In this document: piece by piece, positions 51,166 through 60,132 of the stretch
How the letters are laid out: each line of letters begins with the position of its first letter
How positions within the stretch are numbered: position 1 is the first letter of the stretch
NCBI GenBank assembly: GCA_031546815.1
Contig: JAVBJV010000011.1
Coordinates: 31,689-95,688 of the forward strand
Origin: JAVBJV01 sp031546815
GTDB lineage: Bacteria; Pseudomonadota; Alphaproteobacteria; Acetobacterales; Acetobacteraceae
Direction of reading: 5' to 3'
DNA: 64,000 bases
Notes under the pieces: model-generated
Told to the model about the DNA's origin: nothing
Databases searched by the model: none
Seen by the model: the letters and a program-made list of their open reading frames with translations, nothing else
Program-made: the position numbers and the translations under genes

Positions 51166-51652
51166 ACGGCAGGTCGGTATCGCCAGTATCCTGCCCGCAC
51201 GCCGTCAGCATCGCGTGCACCTGCCCACGATGATGCGTCTGGTGATTGAACATATGCACGAGCAGCAGCCTTCTGGGTCGTGTCACATCTTTCTGTAATG
51301 CGCCGCTAAACCATGTCAGCTCGCCCCGCAGATCCGCCTCGGTGATCCCGGCCGCCCACGCTTCAAGCCGCGCATCCAGCGCAACACGCGCGGCAGTCAG
51401 AGTGGAAAAATCATCGAACACCCCGGCACTTTCGCGGATGCTCAAGCCAGGGTTATCCCATCCGGCAAAGCGCAACATCCACATACTGTCGCCCCAGATC
51501 AGATGATTAAGCGTGCCATGGATCGACCCGAAAAACACACCGCGCGGCAGCTTGCGTTCAGCGTCGCTCAACCGGCTCGCTGCCGCATAAAGCCGCCGGT
51601 TCATTTCGGCGTTATAGGCCGTCATCACCTGGCAATATGCGGGAGAGATCAT
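51122..51652 (-). CDS. DinB family protein
   Basis: A 176-residue four-helix bundle protein. The metal-binding histidines are at HGTLNHLIWGD and HMFNHQTHHRGQVH, typical of DinB/YfiT metalloenzymes, which include thiol-dependent transferases. The thiol or substrate is unknown. It begins three bases after the stop of the double-GNAT gene, so the two are co-transcribed with the aminotransferase gene upstream. Confidence 0.88.
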   Translation of the reverse strand: MISPAYCQVMTAYNAEMNRRLYAAASRLSDAERKLPRGVFFGSIHGTLNHLIWGDSMWMLRFAGWDNPGLSIRESAGVFDDFSTLTAARVALDARLEAWAAGITEADLRGELTWFSGALQKDVTRPRRLLLVHMFNHQTHHRGQVHAMLTACGQDTGDTDLPFIVSLDDQPGRAGA

Positions 51653-51655
51653 CGG

Positions 51656-52654
51656 TCAGAACACCTTTTTGTAAAACACCACCGTATCACGCGGCACGCG
51701 GTCCTTATCCAGCGCATAGCCGGGGATCGTGCCCGCCACCGTCCAGTCGCGACTGCGATACAACGCCTCGGCCGCGCTGCCCGCTGCCGTATCCAGCGTC
51801 AACAACGAACGCCCGGTGCGCGATGCAGCCTGTTCGGCACGTTCGACCAGGGCCCGCGCAATCCCGCGTCGGCGAAAATCCGGATGCACCAGCAGCTTCT
51901 GCATCTCAGCCCGATGCGGCTGGTTCTGTGTCGTCCCCAGATCGAGCATTACCGTGCCGACAATCACCCCCTCGCTCCACGCGGCCAGCAGCAGACGCGA
52001 TCCCGCCGCCACATCCGCCGACACCTTGCGCCAATAGGTGCGCGCCGTATCCAGCGGCAATGGCGGCATGAACGAGACCGATGCCCCACCCTCGACACAG
52101 GCTTGCAGAATCTCGGCCAGACGGCGTTCGGCCGATGCCGCTGCCGCTGCATCCAGCGCCTCGACCGACAATGCACCCAGCGGTTTGGCGTAACGAAACT
52201 CCAACGACTTCGACAGATCGTCGAGGATACGGATCGACCCGGCCCGCACATAGGACTTCTTCTCGTAGAACCGGTGCGCCGCATCGAAGCGCGTGTCCGA
52301 CCACAGGATGATCCGCTCGGCCCCATGCGTGAACGCGTATGTTTCGGCCGTGTCGAGCAGGCGATGCGCAAGCCCGGTGCCACGACGCGCGCGGTCCACA
52401 TACATGCGGCCCACTTCCCACGCGCCGTCGTTCCCCAGCGGATACGCCGCCACCATGCCGATCAGCTTGCCGTCCTGCTCGGTCGCCCACAGATGGCCGC
52501 CCTTGTTTGCGCAATGCGTGGCAAGAGCGCGCAGCTCCGGCACCTCACCATCAACATCAAGCACGCAGCCCGGAAATTCCGCCCAGCACGCACCGATCAG
52601 CGCGATGAAACCATCGGCGTCTTCATCGCGGCCGGGGCGGATTTCCTGGGTCAA
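51656..52654 (-). CDS. Protein with two GNAT acetyltransferase domains
   Basis: A 332-residue fusion of two GNAT domains. The first (about residues 1-150) has VGRMYVDRARRGTGLAHRLLDTAE; the second (about 170-332) has MQKLLVHPDFRRRGIARALVERAE, each an acetyl-CoA pyrophosphate loop R/Q-x-x-G-x-G/A. The start is TTG 52654, overlapping the aminotransferase stop as TTGA, with GAGGAA just upstream. The open frame upstream is not used. Both domains seem intact; the substrates are unknown. Confidence 0.87.
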   Translation of the reverse strand: MTQEIRPGRDEDADGFIALIGACWAEFPGCVLDVDGEVPELRALATHCANKGGHLWATEQDGKLIGMVAAYPLGNDGAWEVGRMYVDRARRGTGLAHRLLDTAETYAFTHGAERIILWSDTRFDAAHRFYEKKSYVRAGSIRILDDLSKSLEFRYAKPLGALSVEALDAAAAASAERRLAEILQACVEGGASVSFMPPLPLDTARTYWRKVSADVAAGSRLLLAAWSEGVIVGTVMLDLGTTQNQPHRAEMQKLLVHPDFRRRGIARALVERAEQAASRTGRSLLTLDTAAGSAAEALYRSRDWTVAGTIPGYALDKDRVPRDTVVFYKKVF

Positions 52655-53853
52655 TGCAGTTCCTCGCAGAACGCCACGATCCGCTCGCACGCTTCCTTCA
52701 ACGATGCATCGTCTGCCGCATACGAAACACGCACATAGGGCGACATGCCATATGCCGCGCCATGCACAACGGCGACGTATTTTTCCTCGAGTAACGCCAG
52801 CGCGAAATCCAAATCGGTGTTGATCTTCCGCCCGCCCTTGCTGGTCTTGCCGAGGCACCCGGCAATATTGGGATACAGATAGAACGCGCCTTCCGGCTTG
52901 TGACACGCCATCCCCTTGACCTGCGTCAGGATCGACAGACACAGATCGCGGCGGCGCTGGAATGCGGCGCGGCGTTCTTCCACCAGATCCTGCGGACCTT
53001 CCAGCGCGGCAACTGCTGCTGCCTGGCTGACCGTGCTGATGCCCGATGTCGCCTGCCCCTGGATGTTGATCATCCCCTTGATCAGCGCCTTCGGGCCGCC
53101 GCAATACCCAACACGCCAGCCGGTCATCGCGTAGACTTTCGACGCGCCGTTCACCGTCAGCGTGCGGTCGCGCAGCTTTGGTTCCACCTCGGCAATCGTG
53201 CAGAATTCGAACCCGTCGTAGATGATCGATTCATACATGTCGTCGGTCAGGATCCAGACATGCGGATGCTTCAGCATCACGTCGGCAATCGCGCGCATCT
53301 CGGCACGGCTGCATGCGGCACCGGTCGGGTTGTTCGGGAAGTTCAGGAACAGCCATTTGGTGCGCGGGGTAATCGCTGCATCCAGATCCTCAGGCCGCAG
53401 CTTGAAGCCGTTATTCTGCGGACAATTCACCAGCACCGGCTTGCCACCCGCGATCTTCGCCATGTCGGCATACGAGATCCAATACGGCGCGGGGATCAGC
53501 ACTTCATCACCATCGTCTACCGTGGCCATCAGCGCGTTGTAGATGATCTGCTTGCCGCCATTGGCGACCATGATTTCATCCAGCGCGTAATCCAGATTGT
53601 TGTCGCGCTTGAACTTGCGCTGCACGGCAAGCTTCAGCGCCTTCGTGCCATCCTGCGGCGGGTATTTCGTGTCGCCCGCCTTTGCCGCGGCATACGCAGC
53701 CTCGATCGCGTGCGGCGGTGTGTCGAAATCCGGCTCGCCCACGTTCAGCGCAATCACCTTGTGTCCCAACGCCGTCAGTTCGCGTGCTTTCACGCCCATC
53801 ACCACCGAAGCGGAGACTTCAACATTGTTCAAACGGGACGCTAACGTCGGCAT
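52651..53853 (-). CDS. Class I aminotransferase, aspartate aminotransferase type (copy A)
   Basis: A 400-residue PLP enzyme of the Ib aspartate/prephenate aminotransferase group. Landmarks are VIALNVGEPDFDTP, ANGGKQIIYNALMATVDDGDEVLIPAPYWISY, FLNFPNNPTGA, and the PLP lysine in VNGASKVYAMTGWRVGY. The ATG at 53853 has AAGG eight bases upstream. A second related gene lies 112 bases upstream on the same strand; the two share most landmarks but clearly differ in sequence. Confidence 0.92.
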   Translation of the reverse strand: MPTLASRLNNVEVSASVVMGVKARELTALGHKVIALNVGEPDFDTPPHAIEAAYAAAKAGDTKYPPQDGTKALKLAVQRKFKRDNNLDYALDEIMVANGGKQIIYNALMATVDDGDEVLIPAPYWISYADMAKIAGGKPVLVNCPQNNGFKLRPEDLDAAITPRTKWLFLNFPNNPTGAACSRAEMRAIADVMLKHPHVWILTDDMYESIIYDGFEFCTIAEVEPKLRDRTLTVNGASKVYAMTGWRVGYCGGPKALIKGMINIQGQATSGISTVSQAAAVAALEGPQDLVEERRAAFQRRRDLCLSILTQVKGMACHKPEGAFYLYPNIAGCLGKTSKGGRKINTDLDFALALLEEKYVAVVHGAAYGMSPYVRVSYAADDASLKEACERIVAFCEELH

Positions 53854-53925
53854 GGCACGCACCTTCAGTAACTGGAGACAAAAAGGCTAGCCAGCCGAAA
53901 CGGCCGCGCCAACCCCCCCGGGGCA

Positions 53926-53957
53926 ATAAAAAAGGCCGGGAGGTTTTCCCGGCCTTT
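53926..53957 (-). terminator. Terminator of the second aminotransferase gene
   Basis: AAAGGCCGGG (53931-53940) pairs with CCCGGCCTTT (53948-53957). On the minus strand a run of six T follows. It separates the two aminotransferase genes. Confidence 0.85.
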
Positions 53958-53965
53958 CTGAACAT

Positions 53966-55168
53966 TCAGCTCAGGCTTTTGCAGAACCGCTGGATGCGGG
54001 TGCAGGCATCCTTCAGCACATCGGTCGCCGTTGCGTAGCTGACGCGGAAATGCCCCGGATACATGAACGCCGAGCCATGCACCGCCGCCACGCCTTCTTC
54101 TTCCAGCAGCGCCGTCACGAAGGCTTCGTCGTCCTTGATCACCACGCCGCTCGACGTCTTCTTGCCGATGCAGCCATGCACCGAGGGGAACACATAGAAC
54201 GCACCCTCGGGCTTCAGGCAGCGAATGCCCGGCGCCTGGTTCAGCATGTCGACCACCAGGTTGCGGCGTTCCTCGAACACCGTGACCATATCGCCGATGC
54301 TTTCCTGCGGCCCGGACAGAGCCTCCACCGCCGCCGCCTGCGCGATCGAGCAGGTGTTCGATGTGGACTGGCCCTGCAGCTTGTCCATCGCCTTGATCAT
54401 TTCCTTCGGCGCGCCCGCATAGCCAATGCGCCAGCCGGTCATCGCGTAGCCCTTCGAGCAGCCGTTCATCGTCAGCGTGCGGTTGCGCAGCTTCGGTTCG
54501 ATCTCGACGATGCTGTAGGATTTACCACCATCGAACGCGAGTTTTTCGTAGATGTCGTCGGTAAAAATCCACACATTCGGGTGCTTCAGCAGCACATCGC
54601 ACACCGCGCGCAGTTCCTCGCGCGTATAGGACGCGCCGGTCGGGTTGCACGGGTTGTTCAGAATGAACCACTTGGTCTTCGGCGTGATCGCCGCTTCCAG
54701 ATCCTGCGGGCGCAGCTTGAAGCCGGTGTTTTCACCGCATGGCACGAAGACCGGCTTGCCGCCCGCCAGCGCCACGATATCGGGGTACGACACCCAGCAC
54801 GGGGTCGGAATGATCGCCTCGTCACCGTCGTCCATGGTGGCGAGCAGCGCGTTGAAGATCACCTGCTTGCCGCCGGTCGAGACGATAATCTCGTCCGGGG
54901 CATAGTCGATCCCCTGTTCGCGCTTGAACTTGTCGGCCACGGCCTTGCGCAGCGCCAGCGTGCCGGCGACGTCGGTGTATTTGGTCTCGCCGTTCTGGAT
55001 CGCGCGAATCGCGGCGTCCTTGATGTTCTGCGGCGTGTCGAAGTCCGGCTCGCCGACCGACAGGCTGATGATGTTCTTGCCCTCGGCCTTCAGCGCGCGC
55101 GCCTTGGCGGTAATGGCGATGGTCTGGCTTGGGGAGATGCGATCAAGCCGGTCGGCAGTAAGCTTCAT
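53966..55168 (-). CDS. Class I aspartate aminotransferase (copy B)
   Basis: A 400-residue PLP enzyme that transfers amino groups between aspartate and 2-oxoglutarate, and in this subgroup often prephenate. It has IISLSVGEPDFDTP, STGGKQVIFNALLATMDDGDEAIIPTPCWVSY, ILNNPCNPTGASY, and the PLP lysine in MNGCSKGYAMTGWRIGY. The leader contains a strong hairpin whose 3' arm holds the only plausible ribosome-binding bases. A terminator follows it. Confidence 0.94.
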   Translation of the reverse strand: MKLTADRLDRISPSQTIAITAKARALKAEGKNIISLSVGEPDFDTPQNIKDAAIRAIQNGETKYTDVAGTLALRKAVADKFKREQGIDYAPDEIIVSTGGKQVIFNALLATMDDGDEAIIPTPCWVSYPDIVALAGGKPVFVPCGENTGFKLRPQDLEAAITPKTKWFILNNPCNPTGASYTREELRAVCDVLLKHPNVWIFTDDIYEKLAFDGGKSYSIVEIEPKLRNRTLTMNGCSKGYAMTGWRIGYAGAPKEMIKAMDKLQGQSTSNTCSIAQAAAVEALSGPQESIGDMVTVFEERRNLVVDMLNQAPGIRCLKPEGAFYVFPSVHGCIGKKTSSGVVIKDDEAFVTALLEEEGVAAVHGSAFMYPGHFRVSYATATDVLKDACTRIQRFCKSLS

Positions 55169-55176
55169 AACGTTAT

Positions 55177-55216
55177 CCCGGGGTATATATTTGACCCCGG
55201 GAAACTAGCCCGGGCT
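55177..55216 (-). promoter_or_regulatory. Leader hairpin hiding the ribosome site, with an alternative pairing partner
   Basis: CCCGGGGT (55177-55184) pairs exactly with ACCCCGGG (55194-55201) around the AT-rich loop atatatttg. On the minus strand the proximal arm supplies GGGAT eight bases before the aminotransferase ATG, so the hairpin would hide it. A third CCCGGG lies inside the palindrome AGCCCGGGCT at 55207-55216, allowing mutually exclusive structures. No T run follows, so it is not a terminator for either direction. Confidence 0.5.
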
Positions 55217-55266
55217 TCGTGTGGCGGCAACCCGTCGCGCAGGTGTCTGCACGCAGGTTTTCCCCT

Positions 55267-56067
55267 TCAGTTCCGCGCCGCCGTCGCCCGTTGCAGACGC
55301 AAAGCCAGAAACAAGGCCACGGTCACAATGGTGATGATCACCGTTGCCAGCGCGAACAGTTCGGGCGTCAGCCCCAGGCGGACGGATGAGAATACCACCA
55401 TCGGCAAGGTCGACGCCCCCGGCCCCGATGTAAACGACGTAATCACCAGATCGTCCATCGACAGCGTGAACGCCAGCAGCCAGCCCGAGGCCAGCGCCGG
55501 GGCGATCAGCGGCAGGGTGATGACGGTAAACACCTTCCACGGCCGCGCGCCCAGATCCATCGCCGCCTCTTCCAGGGACCGGTCGAACCCGGCCAGGCGC
55601 GACTGCACCACAACGGCGACATAGGCCGCACCAAAGGTGATGTGCGCAATGGCAATCGTCGTCGCGCCGCGCTCGCCCGGCCAGCCGATCAGGTCGGCCA
55701 TCGCCACAAACAGCAGCAGCATGGACAGGCCGGTAATCACTTCGGGCATTACCAGCGGTGCGGCGACCATGGCGCCAAACAGCGTGCGGCCCGGGAAGCG
55801 CTTGAACCGCGACAGGGCGAATCCGGCCAGCGTGCCGATCGCCACCGCCCCGGTCGCCGCCACTGCCGCAATCCGCAGGCTGAGCCAGGCGGCGCGCATC
55901 AGTTCGGCGTTGTTCCACAGCGACGCATACCAGCGCAGCGAAAACCCGGTCCACACCGTGGTCAGGCGGCTGTCGTTGAACGACAGCACCACCAGCAACA
56001 GGATCGGCCCGAACAGAAAGGCATACCCGAATCCCAACGCCACAGTCAGAAAACGAATCCGCTTCAT
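55267..56067 (-). CDS. potI: Putrescine/spermidine ABC transporter permease PotI
   Basis: A 266-residue inner-membrane protein with six hydrophobic segments. The EAA loop is EEAAMDLGARPWKVFTVITLPLIAPAL, the permease motif that contacts the ATPase. PotC/PotI-type sequences APLVMPEVITGLSMLLLF and MDDLVITSFTSGPG are present. The start overlaps the potH stop as ATGA. It is the last of the operon potF-G-H-I on the minus strand. Confidence 0.93.
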   Translation of the reverse strand: MKRIRFLTVALGFGYAFLFGPILLLVVLSFNDSRLTTVWTGFSLRWYASLWNNAELMRAAWLSLRIAAVAATGAVAIGTLAGFALSRFKRFPGRTLFGAMVAAPLVMPEVITGLSMLLLFVAMADLIGWPGERGATTIAIAHITFGAAYVAVVVQSRLAGFDRSLEEAAMDLGARPWKVFTVITLPLIAPALASGWLLAFTLSMDDLVITSFTSGPGASTLPMVVFSSVRLGLTPELFALATVIITIVTVALFLALRLQRATAARN

Positions 56068-56930
56068 GCCGCGTCTCGCTTCGCGTTCAAGCGTTGCAGG
56101 ATAGCGATCGGAATCACCAGCACCAGCAGCAGCAACACCGCCAGGGCCGAGGCCAGCGGCCAGTCGCGTTCCTGGAAGAACGTGGTCCACAGCACACGCC
56201 CGATCAGCTGCGCGCCGGGGCCGCCCATCAGTTCGGGGATCACGAATTCCCCCACCGCCGGGATGAATACCAGCATGAACCCGGCCAGAATGCCGGGCAG
56301 CGACAAGGGCAGCGTGATCGACAGGAATGCCCGGAACGGTCGCGCCCCCAGATCGGCCGCGGCTTCCAGCAAGGTCGGGTCCAGCTTCGACAGCGTGGCG
56401 TAAAGCGGCAGTACCATGAACGGCAGATAGCAATACACAATGCCGACATACAGCGCCGCATCGGTATACAACATGCGGATCGGCGCACCGATGATCCCCA
56501 GCCCCATCAGCACATTGTTGATGATGCCGTCGTCCTGCATCAGCCCGATCAGCGCCATCACGCGCAGCAGGAAGCTGGTCCAGAACGGCAGGATCACCAG
56601 CATCAGCAACAGGTCGCGGCGCTTTTCCGGCGCACGGGCAATCGCCAGCGCCATCGGGTAGCCGATCAGCAGACACAGCATGGCCGAGACAAACGCCACA
56701 CGTAGGCTGCGCAGATACGCGCTGACATACAGCGGCTCTTCAAACAGTGTGGTGAAGTTGGCGAAGTTCAGCTTCAGCAGCATCACGCCTTCTTCCCACG
56801 AACTGAGCGGCGTGTACGGCGGCACACCCAGCCGTGATTCCGAGAATGCGATCTTCAGCACAATCACGAACGGCAGCAGGAAGAACAGCAGCAGCCAGAC
56901 ATAGGGGGGAAGAATGGTGGTGCGGCGCAT
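56064..56930 (-). CDS. potH: Putrescine/spermidine ABC transporter permease PotH
   Basis: A 288-residue permease with six membrane segments. The EAA loop is LLEAAADLGARPFRAFLSITLPLSLPG, and IPAVGEFVIPELMGGPG is a PotB/PotH landmark. The start at 56930 lies four bases after the potG stop; a longer in-frame start at 56960 would overlap potG. Its end overlaps potI. Confidence 0.93.
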   Translation of the reverse strand: MRRTTILPPYVWLLLFFLLPFVIVLKIAFSESRLGVPPYTPLSSWEEGVMLLKLNFANFTTLFEEPLYVSAYLRSLRVAFVSAMLCLLIGYPMALAIARAPEKRRDLLLMLVILPFWTSFLLRVMALIGLMQDDGIINNVLMGLGIIGAPIRMLYTDAALYVGIVYCYLPFMVLPLYATLSKLDPTLLEAAADLGARPFRAFLSITLPLSLPGILAGFMLVFIPAVGEFVIPELMGGPGAQLIGRVLWTTFFQERDWPLASALAVLLLLVLVIPIAILQRLNAKRDAA

Positions 56931-56934
56931 GGCG

Positions 56935-58101
56935 CTACTCCGCCAGCACGACCGACGCATGGGTGGGCCATTCCACCACCACGCGGTCCTCCCACGTCAC
57001 CGGCATTTCGGTAATGCGGTTCAGGTTCGGCTGGCTGACCCGAATGGCACGCCCATCCGGCAGCGCCACCACAAACATGAAGAAGTCGCCGTAATACGCA
57101 ATGTCGCGCACCTTGCCGACGCAGCGATTATCGCCGGGCTTGTCCATCTCGGTCGCGGGGCGCAGGCGCATCTTCTCGGGGCGGACGGCCACGAACACGC
57201 GCCCACCGGCAGGCTTCAACGCCGGTGCATCAGGGATGAACCAGGTCTCGTCCTGGGTCGATTCAATGCGTTCGGGTTCGCGCACGATCCCTTCGAACAC
57301 ATTCGCCGTGCCGAGGAATTCCGCCACCATGCGGCTGGTCGGGTATTCGTACACTTCGGCGGGCGTGCCCACCTGCATCAGCGTGCCGCGATCCATCACC
57401 GCTATGCGCGAGGCCATGGTCATCGCCTCTTCCTGATCGTGCGTGACGATCACGAAGGTGGTGCCGATTTTTTCCTGAATGTTCACCAGCTCGAACTGCG
57501 TCGCCTCGCGCAGGTTCTTGTCCAGCGCACCCAGCGGTTCATCCAGCAGCAGCAGCTTCGGCCGCTTCGCCAGACTGCGCGCCAGCGCCACACGCTGGCG
57601 TTGCCCGCCCGAGAGTTCATGTGGGCGACGGTTGCCCATCCCCTGCAACTTCACCAGCGAGAGCATCTCCTCGACCCGCTGATCACGTTCGTCGCGTGGC
57701 ACGCCGTCCTGCTTCAGGCCGAAGGCAATATTCGCCGCGACGCTCATGTGCGGGAACAGCGCGTAGGACTGGAACATCATGTTCACCGGGCGCTCGTATG
57801 GCGGCACGTTCGCCATGTCCTGCCCGTCGATCAGGATCTGCCCGCTGTCCGGTGTGACAAACCCGGCAAGGCAACGCAGCAGCGTCGTCTTGCCGGAGCC
57901 GGACCCGCCCAACAGCGCAAACAGTTCGCCGCGATAGATATCGAGCGACACATCGTCCACCGCCGCCACGCCGCTGTAGCGCTTGGTCACATTGCGAATG
58001 CGCACATAGGGCACGGCATCCGGGTCGCGCCACGGTTCGGCGGCGCCCGGCTTGATGGTACCGGGCTTGGGAACTGCCGGTCGGGGGACGGAACCGCTCA
58101 A
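56935..58101 (-). CDS. potG: Putrescine ABC transporter ATP-binding protein PotG
   Basis: A 388-residue ABC ATPase with a C-terminal TOBE domain. Walker A is GGSGSGKTTLL, the Q-loop MMFQSYALFPHM, the signature LSGGQRQRVALARSL, and Walker B LLLLDEPLGALD, followed by the His-switch VTHDQEEAMTMA. The proline-rich N-terminus (PRPAVPKPG) resembles PotG rather than PotA. The start is TTG 58101, one base after the potF stop. Confidence 0.93.
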   Translation of the reverse strand: MSGSVPRPAVPKPGTIKPGAAEPWRDPDAVPYVRIRNVTKRYSGVAAVDDVSLDIYRGELFALLGGSGSGKTTLLRCLAGFVTPDSGQILIDGQDMANVPPYERPVNMMFQSYALFPHMSVAANIAFGLKQDGVPRDERDQRVEEMLSLVKLQGMGNRRPHELSGGQRQRVALARSLAKRPKLLLLDEPLGALDKNLREATQFELVNIQEKIGTTFVIVTHDQEEAMTMASRIAVMDRGTLMQVGTPAEVYEYPTSRMVAEFLGTANVFEGIVREPERIESTQDETWFIPDAPALKPAGGRVFVAVRPEKMRLRPATEMDKPGDNRCVGKVRDIAYYGDFFMFVVALPDGRAIRVSQPNLNRITEMPVTWEDRVVVEWPTHASVVLAE

Positions 58102-58102
58102 A

Positions 58103-59209
58103 TCACTGCCCTGCCTTGAAGCGTGCCCACATGCGTGTGCGCGCACGTTCCGCCGCCTGCGAGATTGAGTCGATGGTGAAGAACTGCGCCTGACGCTCGG
58201 CCGATGGGTAGATGTTGGCATCGCCCGAGATTGCGGGCAGCACGCCCGGCAGGCTGGCCGGCACCGCGTTGGGATAACGCACCGCATTGGTCACGCGGGT
58301 CATCACGTCCGGGCGCAGCATGAAGTTGATGAAGGTCATCGCGTTGTCGCGGTTCGGCGCATCGGCGGGCACAGCCATCATGTCGAACCACAGCTGCCCG
58401 GCTTCGCGCCCGACCACATACTGCACCGTCACGCCACGACCGGCTTCCTCGGCCCGCACGCCTGCCTGAATCACGTCGCCCGAATAGGTAAACGCCAGAC
58501 AGGTCGAACCTGTCGCCAGCGCTTCCACAGCGCCGCCCGACTGGAAGTTGCGCACATAGGGGCGGATCGCCATCAGCGTGCGTTCCACCGCCTGCAGATC
58601 TTCCGCACTGGTGCTGTCGGGGTTCTTGCCCAGATAACGCAGCACGGTGGGCACCACGTCGATCGCGCTGTCCATGATCGAGATTCCGCACGCGGCAAGG
58701 CGCTGCGCGTTCTCGGGCTTGAACAGCAGGTCGAGACTGTCGAGCTGTGCATCGGGGATCTGCGCGCGCACGCGGTCGGGGATCAGCCCCATGCCGACCG
58801 TACCCCACAGATAGATCGCCCCGAAGCGGTTGCCAGGATCGGCGCTTTCCACCTGATGCATCAGCCCGGCATCCAGATTGCCCCAGTTGGTGATCCGCGT
58901 GCGGTCCAGCGGGGCCAGCGCATTGGCGGCCACCAGCTTGGCAAAGGTTGGCTGGCTGGTCGGCACCACAACGTCATAGCCCGAACGCCCGGCCAGCAGC
59001 TTGCCTTCCAGCGTCTCCAGGCTGTCGTACACGTCGTAACGGACAGTGATGCCAGTTTCCCTCTGGAACTCCTCGATCACTGCCGGATCGATGTAATCGG
59101 TCCAGTTATAGACGTTGACGACGCGTTCCTGCGCCGATGCCGTCCCACAGAAAGCAGCCAACGCTGCCACGACCAGACCCGAACAGAGGCGGGCGAACAA
59201 ACGACCCAT
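58103..59209 (-). CDS. potF: Putrescine-binding periplasmic protein PotF
   Basis: A 368-residue binding protein. After the signal peptide MGRLFARLCSGLVVAALAAFCGTASA comes VVNVYNWTDYIDP, the typical polyamine-binding start, then YDVVVPTSQPTFAKL, WGTVGMGL, and the C-terminal AMTFINFMLRPDV with PSAERQAQFFTID. It is the first gene of a complete importer. The 247-base gap upstream, shared with the divergent Rap1a-like gene, must hold its promoter. Confidence 0.94.
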   Translation of the reverse strand: MGRLFARLCSGLVVAALAAFCGTASAQERVVNVYNWTDYIDPAVIEEFQRETGITVRYDVYDSLETLEGKLLAGRSGYDVVVPTSQPTFAKLVAANALAPLDRTRITNWGNLDAGLMHQVESADPGNRFGAIYLWGTVGMGLIPDRVRAQIPDAQLDSLDLLFKPENAQRLAACGISIMDSAIDVVPTVLRYLGKNPDSTSAEDLQAVERTLMAIRPYVRNFQSGGAVEALATGSTCLAFTYSGDVIQAGVRAEEAGRGVTVQYVVGREAGQLWFDMMAVPADAPNRDNAMTFINFMLRPDVMTRVTNAVRYPNAVPASLPGVLPAISGDANIYPSAERQAQFFTIDSISQAAERARTRMWARFKAGQ

Positions 59210-59456
59210 GCGCGATCACTCCAGCAGATGTGAATGCCAGTAGAAACCCGGCGCAACGCGTGCACCTTACAAGCGCTGAATGTTCCTGTTTCCTGTTGGA
59301 TACAAGGGGAAATAACACTCTGGCACAACTCTTTGCCATGACGCAGCTTTTTTGCAGCACTGATTCACGCGGTACCGAATCGAATGGCCATGCAGCGCTA
59401 TCGGCGGTATGATTCTCCGAAGAGCACTCCCACCTATTCGAAAAAGGGAATCTACG

Positions 59457-59846
59457 ATGTCCAGACAGCGCTTCTCCTTGCCAACACTGGCTTTTTCGGC
59501 CCTGCTTATGGCCACGCCAGCCATGGCGCAGATCTCCGCGCGGAATTTCGAGTTGAAGACCGCGGGAGAACTTGCCGTTCTCTGCAACACGCCGATCAGC
59601 GATCCGGCCTATGCCGAAGCGATGGGATATTGCCGTGGCTATGCACGCGGGGCGCTCGCCTATCATCAGGCTGCCACGCCCGCCGGTTCGCCGCGCCTGT
59701 TCTGCCCGCCCGCAACCATCCCACCGGATTCAACGTTGCGCACGCAATTCGCAACCTGGATCAACGCCAGTCGGCAGAACGCGGCCATGGCACCGGTCGA
59801 GGGCATGTTCCGCTTTCTGAGCATCACCTTCCCCTGCCCACGCTGA
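59457..59846 (+). CDS. Secreted Rap1a/Tai-like protein, orphan
   Basis: A 129-residue secreted protein with signal peptide MSRQRFSLPTLAFSALLMATPAMA. The mature part has KTAGELAVLCN, YAEAMGYCRGYARGAL, LFCPPATIPPDS and FRFLSITFPCP, the four-cysteine pattern of the Rap1a/Tai immunity family that in Serratia neutralises type VI peptidase effectors. No type VI genes or toxin lie nearby, so this may be a periplasmic protein with the same fold and another function. AGGGA precedes the start. Confidence 0.75.
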   Translation: MSRQRFSLPTLAFSALLMATPAMAQISARNFELKTAGELAVLCNTPISDPAYAEAMGYCRGYARGALAYHQAATPAGSPRLFCPPATIPPDSTLRTQFATWINASRQNAAMAPVEGMFRFLSITFPCPR

Positions 59847-59863
59847 GCCAAGGAGACAAGATC

Positions 59864-60094
59864 ATGACCATTACGCGCCTTGCATCCATTGCCCTGCTGG
59901 CATTCGGCCTGAGCGCCTGCACGGGAGACACGACACTGGACCGCACGGCCATCGGCGCGGGCGGTGGCGCCCTGGTTGGTGGGGCAATCGGATCGATGTC
60001 CGGGAATTTCGGCTGGGGCGCCCTGATCGGGGCTGGCGCCGGGGCCGCGGGCGGCGTGCTCTACGACTATAACGAACGCCGTCAGGGCCGTTGA
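59864..60094 (+). CDS. Glycine-zipper lipoprotein
   Basis: A 76-residue protein with the lipobox LSAC (Cys19) after MTITRLASIALLAFGLSAC. The mature part contains two glycine-rich hydrophobic repeats (GAGGGALVGGAIGSM and GWGALIGAGAGAAGGVL) of the glycine-zipper 2TM type, seen in 17-kDa surface antigens and osmotically induced lipoproteins. AAGGAG sits nine bases before the start. It follows the Rap1a-like gene by 17 bases, so both are probably one transcript, closed by a terminator. Confidence 0.85.
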   Translation: MTITRLASIALLAFGLSACTGDTTLDRTAIGAGGGALVGGAIGSMSGNFGWGALIGAGAGAAGGVLYDYNERRQGR

Positions 60095-60096
60095 AA

Positions 60097-60130
60097 AAGG
60101 AAGCGCCGGAGGGACACTCCGGCGCTTCTT
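60097..60130. terminator. Bidirectional terminator between lipoprotein and peptide-binding protein genes
   Basis: GAAGCGCCGGA (60100-60110) pairs with TCCGGCGCTTC (60118-60128), with TTTCTT on the plus side and CCTTTTT on the minus side. It lies between convergent genes. Confidence 0.85.
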
Positions 60131-60132
60131 TC

